From Ipomoea triloba (taxonomy: Eukaryota; Streptophyta; Magnoliopsida; Solanales; Convolvulaceae), in contig NC_044925.1 of assembly GCF_003576645.1 (NCBI RefSeq), positions 11,299,860-11,363,859 of the forward strand: 64,000 bases of DNA, given 5' to 3'. The position numbers and the translations under genes are program-made. Below, in pieces: positions 54,908-64,000 of the stretch (position 1 is the stretch's first letter; each line of letters begins with the position of its first letter). Below the pieces are notes generated by a model. It was not told the origin of the DNA. It did not search any database and saw nothing but the letters and a program-made list of their open reading frames with translations.

Positions 54908-56018
54908 AAGCCAGCCAGATGTGTCTGCTGTTGCACCTCTTAGAACGATCAACCCACAATTCCTGTCTGATGAGTTTGCTGCAAGATGGGACTCCACAAA
55001 TTAAAGAAAATTTTGAGTGAAAGATTTCTTGATGTTAAAAATTCAAATCCCAGTGCAAACTTATGCCTGTGTTTGAGAAGCTGAACCTGGTAAAATCTGT
55101 GACAACCCTGAAAAGCTACCCACCTATTGTCATAAAAGAATTTTATGCAAACCTAATGCTGACCATTAAGGAGGCGGGATCATCACAATATGGGCGTGTA
55201 TGGCTCCGAGGAAATGAATACAACTTCAACACTTCCATCATCAACATGTACCTGGGCATTGATGCAAGTGATATTGAGGATCCTATTCTAGGAGCAAACA
55301 CAATCACGAAGGTCATTACTGGTGGAACATATAGTTATTGGCCTTCTAAAACAAACATGCTGCCTGCAAAATCGTTGACTACAAAGTATGCAATTCTGCA
55401 CAAGATTGCCATGACGAATTGGATGCCGAGTGAGCACAGAGGAGGACTGAACTTGCCTATGGCCAATCTGATTTACAGAATAGGAAAAAGGTATACCTGT
55501 TGACCTAGGTGACATAATTTTCAAGCATGTGGCAACCTTCAGGAAACCTGCAACTAAGGAAAGCAAAGTGAAGTTACCTTTCCCTTGCACAATCTATGGG
55601 GTACTATAAACACAAGGATTCAGACCAGAGCAAAATGAACCCATGGATGTTCCTCAAGTCAGACTGATCGATGCTCGACTCAAACAAGGCTCACATGTGC
55701 TTGATATTTTTCCAGAACATGGAAGCAGCTCTGCCCCAGCCTTAAATCTTGATGCCCCATACACAAGCAGACTTACAACCCAGCATCTAGACAAAAGCAT
55801 CAAAGACCTCAACACAATCATTCTTCCTTGTTGAGAAGAGGACAGTTGAGATGCAGCTGCGTGAACAATTGAGACTAAGAGATCAAGAGATGGCTGCTAC
55901 TGCTCCTGAACTACCTGCAGACCCTTCCATGTCACTTGATGAACAAACTGCTGAAAACCCACCGGATGTTGATATTGCTTGGAACAGCCAGGAGGCTGAA
56001 TCCTCAGAATCGGAATGA
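54900..56018 (+). pseudogene. Env-position ORF, print 2
   Basis: Same as 46633-47751, with the same frame breaks. Confidence 0.65.
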
Positions 56019-56503
56019 TTCTGTTTCAAAATCTGGGTTGATTTCCTACTTGATCCTGCTAAGGAGTCTTGTGGCTACAGATTCACAAGTTCCTGGCAAA
56101 AGGGGGAGTAGGGATAACCTTCTAATCATTCGGTTACTTTGTTACATTACTTGGATGGCAGTGGTTACTTTGTTACTTGGATGGCCTGGTTATTATTTTT
56201 GCTGTTTTTTTGCTGGGACGACTGATTGCGAAAGTCCTTCTGTTTCTTTGTTTTTTTTTTTTTTGAAGACCCTTCAAAGTGCTGCTAGAAGATACCATCT
56301 TTTCCAGCGTGTATTAGAATTTCTCATTTTGTAATAGGGTCTTAGCTTATTTTGTCTACTGTTATTGATGAAATGATCATCCTTAAGCTTTTTAGACTCA
56401 AAACATTGGCACATTGGTTATGAACGACTGTTTTTGAACTATCTCTATTATATTAGAAAGTTGTGTTGTAAATTGCCAAGAAACTTGCTACAAAGGGGGA
56501 GAT

Positions 56504-57353
56504 TGTTAATAAAGAATGTTAAACAACGTTTTCATAAAAGAAACTCCCTGAGTTGTACCAAGTTTTATGACAATATGTATTTAGTTCAGTAGATAGTTCA
56601 AAACTGGTTTGTCAAAATGTTGTAGCCTTGTGGTAGTTTAGTACAGGAAGTAGTTCAGAAGACCTTGAAGACTCTGAAGACAACTTACTGAACGAGTATC
56701 TGCACAAGAGCATAAAAGATGTTCGGAGTTGGTTACTGAAGTTTCAACAGCTTTCCAGATTCAGAAAAAGATAAATATGAGCCAACTCTTATTATGAAGG
56801 GTTAGAGAAATTTACTCTGAAGATCTGGATAAGAAGTTCTTTGTATGCGATTAAGAGAAATCTTGGCAAAAGCTTACCTTTGACTCAAGATACATTTTCT
56901 CCGTGAAGTTAGTTGGCCAAGCATTCACTCTGAAAGCCGTTCGTGCAACTATTGAGGGGGATCCTCAATTCAAGAAGATCAAAAGATCAAGTTCTTGTCA
57001 ACTCTTCAAGGTTGAACTCTAGAATGGAGCTGTGATGAGTTTCTAGAGAGACCGTGTGATACACGACTGTAATCGGTGGTACATTTCATAGTGTTGATCA
57101 ATGAAGAGTTGGGCAATCAGAGTGATGCCCCCCAAGATGTAGGAACTGAGGTTCCGAATTGGGTTATCAATTGCTTGTGTCTTTACTGCTTTAGAAGTTT
57201 TATATATATTACTGTATTACAGCATAAATTGAACTAATCTCTGCACTTGGTCAAATTATGGTTAAGTGTCCTCCAATGAGTCTAGCAATTAGGTTCATAA
57301 ATTGGGAGCCACTTATACACTCTAGGACCCAGACTCAGGTAGTCTAAATTTTA
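56504..57353 (+). repeat. Complete 3' LTR of the Sirevirus-like element
   Basis: 850 bp, preceded by aaagggggaga and followed by GTATG. Ends AAATTTTA where the 5' LTR ends AAATTTCA, so the terminal CA has become TA, probably by C-to-T. Confidence 0.9.
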
Positions 57354-57358
57354 GTATG

Positions 57359-57451
57359 TTTTCTTGAACTTTGAAGTTGAATCCATATCAACCAGAGTTA
57401 CGGACTAGAATTTCCCTTTTTGGAAAAAGGCTTGTGAGAGTATCTGCTACC
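57359..57451. other. 3' host flank of the Sirevirus-like insertion
   Basis: Seen only here. Joined to the 5' flank without the element it would read ...aaatcttacaagGTATGttttcttg..., which has the form of a splice donor. Confidence 0.6.
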
Positions 57452-57452
57452 N
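57452..57452. other. Single-N assembly junction 4
   Basis: One N after the 3' flank; the sequence restarts at the base equal to 40599. Confidence 0.93.
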
Positions 57453-57549
57453 GAGTCATTCGCGTCCGCGTCTACTAACACCGAAACGACGTCGTTTTAC
57501 GTACATGGTGCACATTGCTATGTGCACCGTGGTGCAGGGTATAACGATT
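57453..57549. mobile_element. Foldback element end, print 3
   Basis: Equals 40599-40695, the right inverted end only. Confidence 0.8.
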
Positions 57550-57749
57550 GAGTACCAATTGGGCCAATCACAAGGTCCAAGTCGAAACAATTAAGACAAT
57601 TCTTTATTGGTTATGTAAAAAAATAGAGGAAATCCAAGTTAAGTCCATTTGCTAAAGATGAAAAAGAACTCAATGCTTTTTATAATTGATTAAGTGCTAA
57701 TTTTGGGATTAAATTAGACTCAAATAAGTCCTATTATTTTTGTCCTTAT
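57550..57749 (+). repeat. LTR fragment (family of 2795-3608), print 3
   Basis: Equals 40696-40895. Confidence 0.75.
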
Positions 57750-58334
57750 TTGGAAGTTATTTATAAAAAAAAAAACGGTTTAAAAAATCAAGAAAGTTGA
57801 AAAAAAATTGAAAATGAGAAAGAATAAGGTTGGGGATATAGAAGTAGAATAATGAATATATTTCATCAACAGGTTTGGAAGGCTTAAATAGCCATGCATA
57901 CAACTAAAACTCCACAGTCTACGAAACAGTTAATAGCTAGACTTATTCTAATCCTACAAACTAGGATGAGTCAGCACAACATAATATGTTATTCCTTCTT
58001 AGGGGAAAGAATCTGGTTGGTAGGTGAATCTTGGAGGGAAAAGGAAGGGGAAAAAGTATTAGGTTGGAAGGCGTTCTTGATAGATTCCTATTTGGTTGTG
58101 GTACACTTAAATCCCTTTTACGTTCTATTTGTGTCTATATGATATTTTGATTATGATATTGGTCTTGCATATCTTTCTGCCATACTTCTTTCTTTCTTTT
58201 CCTTTTTCTTTCAAATCTTGCTTAGTTTCTTCGCTTGTATATTGTTCTTTTTCTTTGCTTCTTGCTTTCAATTTTATTGCCTACCTTGCTATACACCCTT
58301 GTTCTCAAAGGCTTGTGAAATCTTACAAGGTATG
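57750..58334. other. Host flank, print 3
   Basis: Equals 40896-41480. Confidence 0.7.
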
Positions 58335-59179
58335 TGTTAATAAAGAATGTTAAACAAAGTTTTCTTAAAAGAAACTCCCTGAGTTGTACCAAGTTTTTTG
58401 ACAATATGTATTTAGTTCAGTAGATAGTTCAAAACTGGTTTGTCAAAATGTTGTAGTCTTGTAGTAGTTTTGTACATGAAGTAGTTCAGAAGACCTTGAA
58501 GACTCTGAAGACAACTTACTGAACGAGTATCTGCACAAGAGCATAAAAGATGTTCGGAGTTGGTTACTGAAGTTTCAACTGCTTCCCAGATTCAGAAAAG
58601 GATAAATATGAGCCAACTCTTATTGTGAAGGGTTAGAGAAATTTACTCTGAAGATCTGGATAAGAAGTTCTTTGTATGCGATTAAGAGAAATCTTGGCAA
58701 AGCTTATTGACTCAAGATACATCTTCTCCATGAAGTTAGTTGGGCAAGCATTCACTCTGAAAGTCGCTCGTGCAACTATTGAGGGGGAGCCTCAATTCAA
58801 GAAGATCAGAAGATCAAGTTCTTGTCAACTCTTCAAGGTTGAACTCTAGAATGGAGCTGTGATGACTTTCTAGAGCGACCGTGTGATACACAACTGTAAT
58901 CGGTGGTACATTTCATAGTGTTGATCAATGAAGAGGTGGGCAATCAGAGTGATGCCCCCCCAGATGTAGGAACTGAGGTTCCGAACTGGTTATCAATTGC
59001 TTGTGTCTTTACTGCTTTAGAAGTTTTATATATATTACTGCATTACAGCATAAATTGAACTAATCTCTGCACTAGGTTAAATTGTGGTTAAGTGTCCTCA
59101 AATGACTCTAGCAATTAGGTTCATAAATTGGGAGCCACTTATAAACTCTAGGACCCAGACTCAGGTAGTCTAAATTTCA
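58335..59179 (+). repeat. 5' LTR, print 3
   Basis: Same as 41481-42325. Confidence 0.9.
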
Positions 59180-59303
59180 ATTGGTATCAAAGCCCAGTCT
59201 CAAGACTCTTCTCTTGATATTCGATCTTTCAAAATCTTCTTTTTTCTTTGTTCTATTCTAACCCTGATTTTTCAAGATTGTTGCTGTGCTTACAATCGTG
59301 TCT

Positions 59304-60993
59304 ATGGAAGGACAAGCTAGACCGCCGCAATTAGTTGGCACCAACTATGGATACTGGAAGGCGAGAATCATGATCTATCTTCAGGCACAAGGTGTAAATG
59401 TGTGGAAAGCTGTTACTCATGGGTGGACTCATCCCAAAAGAGTCCAAGAAGACAAGTCTGAAATTCTGGCTCCAATCGAACAATGGACTGTTAAAGAAAT
59501 TACCGACAGTGACAACAACAATAAGGCACTAAATACGATTACTGGTTCACTCGATGAGGGCCAATTTGGGCTAATCGCCGGATGCAGCTCTGCAAAAGAC
59601 GCATGGGAGATTCTGGAAAAACTCTATGAAGGAGATTCTTCTGTTAAACAAACCAAGATGCAGCAAGTGCATACCAGATTTGAGGAGCTGCGTATGAAAG
59701 ATGAGGAAACCATAGTTGAATTCAATGCTAGGGTTCAAGAATTAAAAAATGAAGCCGCCGTATTGGGTGAACCCTTTTCATCGGACAAACTTGTTAGAAA
59801 AATCCTCCGATCTTTGCCAGTGCGTTTTAGGATGAAAGTTATTGCAATTCAAGAAAGTGTAGGCTGGGAAAAGAAATCTGTTGTTGAATTAATGAGTAAC
59901 TTGAGGACATACGAGATGGACATTCGATCGCAAGAAAATAGCTCCAAAAAGGGTAAAAATTTGGCCTTCATTGCTGAAGGATGTGACTCAGATGAAGAAG
60001 CCGAAGAATTAGATGATGAAGCAGTGGCAATGATCACCAGAAACTTCACCAAGATTCTGAAACAGATAAATCGAAGAAACAGAGGAGGTAAGAATCAGAC
60101 GAATAGATCAAACAGCTCTTCCTCATCTTCGTCAAATTCATCTAAAGCCAGTAGGAAGTCAATCAACTCAAACTACATGAAATCAATCACGATCTAATCA
60201 ATGGCAACAGGGTGAAAACAAGAATAATAACAAGGGAATTCAATGCAGAGAGTGTGAAGGGTTTGGTCATATCCAGGCGGAATGTGCTACCTATCTCAAA
60301 AGAAAGAAGTCTATGAAAGTAACCACCTGGAGTGATGAAGAATGCTCAGAGGAGACTCAAGATGAAGATGAAGAAATCTCAGGAAACTTTGTTGCATTCA
60401 CTGTTGCTGTGACAGAATCCCACTCTGAATTGGAAAGTTACTCGGATCATGAAGATGTTGATAAAATGCCATATGAAGAACTTGAACAATCTTATATTCA
60501 ACTGTACAAAAAATGGGACATTCTCTTGAAAACTCACACGACAACCAACTCCAAAAATGAGTTCTTGGAGAAGAACATTGAATTACTGAACAAACTGGTT
60601 GCTGACAAAGATGCTGAACTAGCTGCGTCCAATTCTCAAGTGATGATGCTATCAACTGAACTGGGAACTCTAAAAAAGCTAATCCAGATGATGAACACAA
60701 CATCAACCCTAAATCAGATACTTGACACAGGAAGATCACCCAACATTCGAAATGGTCTAGGGTACATTCGAAACTCTCAAAAGTCATTTCCTACTAAGTT
60801 TGTCCCTGCTGGCACAAGCAATTGGACAAAAATAGATACTAAACAGGGAAACCAGAGAAAATACACTCCAATATGCCACTACTGTAACAAGAAGGGGCAT
60901 ACAAGACCAGAATGTTACAGGTTTTATAGTGATCAAAGAATAGAAAATTTCAAAAGAAATGGATCACCTTCGTCAGTCGACAAATCTGGGTAA
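59304..60993 (+). pseudogene. Sirevirus-like gag, print 3
   Basis: Same as 42450-44139. Confidence 0.82.
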
Positions 60994-61025
60994 GGAAGTC
61001 AGATCTAACATGTTATTCAGTACAT

Positions 61026-62419
61026 TTGGAAAAGGATCAGGGAAAATGGTACTTTGACAGCGGTTGCTCTAGACATATGACTAGGTGTAAAGAATATCTC
61101 AAAAATCTAATCCCTTATACTGGACAAGTAACTTTTGGTGATGGAATCAAAGGTGATATTATGGGAATTGGTATTCTAAATGTAGCTGGGCTACCCTCCC
61201 TGTCAAAAGTATTACTGGTGCATGGTCTAAAAGCAAATCTGATTAGCACAGTCAGTTGTGTGATCAAAAACTCAATGTGGGATTCACAAAAGATCGATGC
61301 ATTGTCAAGGATCAACAAAACAAGATCATCATGGAAGGTATAAGATCCACTGACAATTGTTATATTTTATCCACTAACCTGTTGTGTTGTAGGACTACTG
61401 TTGACAATACGGAATTGTGGCATCAAAGACTTGGACATATGAATTATCAAGACATGAATCAACTCATAAGCCATGAATGTGTAAGGGGCATACCAAAGTT
61501 CATGGTCAAGGAAACAGGTATCTGCGGGCCATGTCAACTCGGAAAACAAACTAGAGCGCCTCACAAGTTCTACAACCACATAGGAACTTCCTCATGTCTG
61601 GATCTTCTACACATAGACTTAATAGGACCCACACAAGTGGAAAGTATAGGAGGTAAAAGATACATATTTGTATGTGCTGATGATTACTCTTGCTTCTGTT
61701 GGGTAATGTTTCTCAGAAATAAATCTGAAACTTTTGAGCAATTCGAGAAACTGTGCTTAAAGCTGCAAAAAGAAAAGGGGTCACACATTATGAAAATTGT
61801 GAGAATCAGGTCAGACCATGGCAAGGAATTCGAAAATCAAGATTTCTCTAACTTCTGCACCAAAAATGGAATCGGGCACGAATTCTCAACTCCAAAGACC
61901 CCTCAGCAAAATGGAGTAGTTGAACGAAAGAACAGGACTATCCAAGAGATGGCTCGGGTGCTAATCAATAGCAAAAGCCTCCCACAATTCTTCTGGGCAG
62001 AAGCTGTACACACTGCGTGCCACATAATAAACAGAGTTTACCTTAGACCCGGGATGTCGCACACACCGTACGAACTGTGGTGAGTAAGAAAACCAAGTCT
62101 GAAATACTTTCGAATTTTTGGAAGCATATGCTATATACTAAATGACAGAGAAAAGGTTGGAAAATTTGAACCAAAGAGAGACGAAGGCATATTCTTGGGA
62201 TACTCACCGAACAGCAGAGACTATAGAGTTTACAACAAACGAATCAAGACTATCCAAGAATCGATCAATGTATTTGTGTATGATCAACCTCAAATGACGA
62301 ATGACTATGTGCTGGTCACTAAACCTTATCAAAGGCAAGAGCAACCCAATAAAGTAACAGTAATAAAGAAGTTTGAGTCAGATACTGAACTAGATAGAGG
62401 ATTCAGAACCAGACACTGA
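61026..62419 (+). pseudogene. Sirevirus-like protease-integrase, print 3
   Basis: Same as 44172-45565. Confidence 0.85.
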
Positions 62420-63494
62420 ACCACACATGAACATTGATTCACAATCTACCTCACAACCAAAACAGGTCCCAGCTCACATTGAAAAGAATCATCCTGCAGA
62501 AAATATTCTAGGAACACCCACAGCTGGTGTTCGAACCAGAGGAATGTTGAAAGGCAGTCTTGCTGAACTATCCGGATATTCATGATATACCTCAAAGTTC
62601 GAACATAAAAACTACAAAGAAGCACTTCAAGATGAAAACTGGATAAGAGCAATGCAAGATGAACTTGCTCAATTCGAGAGGAATGAGGTATGGGATCTTG
62701 TACCCTATCCGCGAAATGCAAACATAGTTGGAACAAAGTGGATCTTTCGGAATAAAACTGACGAACAAGGAAATGTGGCAAGAAACAAGGCTCGATTGGT
62801 GGCACAAGGGTATTCGCAAATTGAAGGAATTGACTATGAAGAAACCTTTGCACCAGTTGCCAGACTTGAGTCTATAAGACTGTTGCTTGCTGTATCTTGC
62901 ATCCTGAACTTTCAACTGAACCAAATGGATGTCAAGACATCATTTTTAAATGGGCTACTCAATGAGGAAATCTTTGTAGCTCAACCTAAATGTGTTGAGG
63001 ATCCGCACTATCCTCATTATGTTTACAAGCTAAAAAAGGCTCTCTATGGATTGAAGCAAGCGCCAAGGGCATGGTATGAACGTCTAACACAATACCTTCT
63101 CAAAAATGGGTATGACCGTGGTGGAGCTGATAAAACTCTATTCGTCAAAAGGACATCAGGTCACATAACTGTAGCCTAAGTATATGTAGACGACATTGTG
63201 TTCGGTTCGACTTCTCCTGCAAACGTCAAACAATTTATTCAAGTCATGGAAAAAGAATTTGAAATGAGCATGATAGGTGAATTGACATGTTTTTTGGGTT
63301 TGCAAGTTAAACAGTTAGAATCCGGGTTATTTCTGTCACAGACTAAGTATGCACAAAATTTGGTGAAGAGATTTGGCCTTGAATCAGCCAAGGAAGCCAA
63401 GACTCCTCTTTCCACGACCGTAAAACTATCAAAAGACTCAGATTCAAAACAAGTTGACGACAAGCTTTATTGGAGTATGATAGGAAGTGACTGA
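62420..63494 (+). pseudogene. Sirevirus-like reverse transcriptase without RNase H, print 3
   Basis: Same as 45566-46640. Confidence 0.85.
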
Positions 63495-64000
63495 AAGCCA
63501 GCCAGATGTGTCTGCTGTTGCACCTCTTAGAACGATCAACCCACAATTCCTGTCTGATGAGTTTGCTGCAAGATGGGACTCCACAAATTAAAGAAAATTT
63601 TGAGTGAAAGATTTCTTGATGTTAAAAATTCAAATCCCAGTGCAAACTTATGCCTGTGTTTGAGAAGCTGAACCTGGTAAAATCTGTGACAACCCTGAAA
63701 AGCTACCCACCTATTGTCATAAAAGAATTTTATGCAAACCTAATGCTGACCATTAAGGAGGCGGGATCATCACAATATGGGCGTGTATGGCTCCGAGGAA
63801 ATGAATACAACTTCAACCCTTCCATCATCAACATGTACCTGGGCATTGATGCAAGTGATATTGAGGATCCTATTCTAGGAGCAAACACAATCACGAAGGT
63901 CATTACTGGTGGAACATATAGTTATTGGCCTTCTAAAACAAACATGCTGCCTGCAAAATCGTTGACTACAAAGTATGCAATTCTGCACAAGATTGCCATG
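63487..64000 (+). pseudogene. Env-position ORF, print 3, cut by the window end
   Basis: Same as 46633-47146 except that A to C at 63818 changes a Thr to Pro in the NFNTSIINMY segment. Confidence 0.65.

Larger units (their letters stand above)
49748..57353 (+). mobile_element. Sirevirus-like element, print 2, complete at 7,606 bp
   Basis: 5' LTR 49748-50592, 3' LTR 56504-57353, GTATG at 49743-49747 and 57354-57358. Best version of the element for further work. Confidence 0.88.
48423..57451 (+). repeat. Repeated block, print 2 of 3 (the only one with the real 3' end)
   Basis: 48423-56688 equals 40156-48421. From 56689 it continues to the end of the 3' LTR (57353), the GTATG duplication and 93 bases of flank, then an N. 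It is therefore the most complete print. Confidence 0.92.
57453..64000 (+). repeat. Repeated block, print 3 of 3, cut by the window end
   Basis: Equals 40599-47146 (offset 16,854). One base difference was noticed: C at 63818 where prints 1 and 2 have A (46964, 55231). Confidence 0.92.
58335..64000 (+). mobile_element. Sirevirus-like element, print 3 (3' part beyond the window)
   Basis: 5' LTR 58335-59179, then gag, protease-integrase, reverse transcriptase and the start of the env-position ORF. Confidence 0.85.

Noticed and set aside
41481..64000. A true tandem array of Sirevirus elements sharing LTRs
   Set aside because: Shared-LTR arrays do not contain host flank between units. Here host flank and a truncated LTR lie between them and every join has an N.

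Overview
This is nuclear DNA of a flowering plant, most likely a eudicot. It is AT-rich and consists almost entirely of retrotransposons and MITEs, with a FAR1-type pseudogene and scraps of intron-containing host genes. No prokaryotic gene, CRISPR array, rRNA or tRNA was seen. The genus cannot be fixed from the sequence.

Layout. 1-1598 (minus): a broken FAR1/FHY3-like gene running off the left edge. 2217-2749: a promoter-like stretch, a 55-codon ORF and a possible LRR exon scrap. 2795-6021: a complete, young, 3.2 kb non-autonomous LTR element with an intact 415-codon ORF and a GAAAC target duplication. 6475-12170: a Copia element with identical 157 bp LTRs and a GTATT target duplication; its sequence is interrupted by single-N junctions and by an exact repeat of 2,207 bases. 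13242-16400: a decayed Ty3/gypsy chromovirus with a chromodomain and a 3' LTR. Directly behind it, 16424-16690 looks like the last two exons of a host gene. 17262-18562: a Tourist-like and a Mutator-like MITE. 19423-30560 (minus): an 11 kb Athila-like gypsy element with four nonsense mutations and several frameshifts. 30561-33925: pieces of Copia LTRs and an inverted gag. 33926-39961: AT-rich DNA with several MITEs and simple repeats. 39962-64000: an old LTR fragment split by a foldback element, then a Sirevirus-like Copia element shown three times, with copies joined by single Ns at 48422 and 57452.

The most important point for any reader is that the apparent tandem copies (5778-7984 with 7986-10192; 40156-48421 with 48423-57451 and 57453-64000) are almost certainly assembly duplication. 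Every junction is one N, the repeated blocks include host flank and truncated LTRs, and the target duplications fit one insertion per locus.

The most unusual biology is the small element at 2795-6021. It keeps a full-length ORF containing a retropepsin-like domain whose catalytic triplet reads NSD instead of DSG/DTG, plus a duplicated C-terminal module that carries a second copy of the polypurine-tract-like sequence. Other notable points are a Sirevirus that has lost RNase H, a similar env-position domain in both the Athila-like and the Sirevirus-like element, and a fourfold 42 bp repeat of the reverse transcriptase motif A region in the Copia element.
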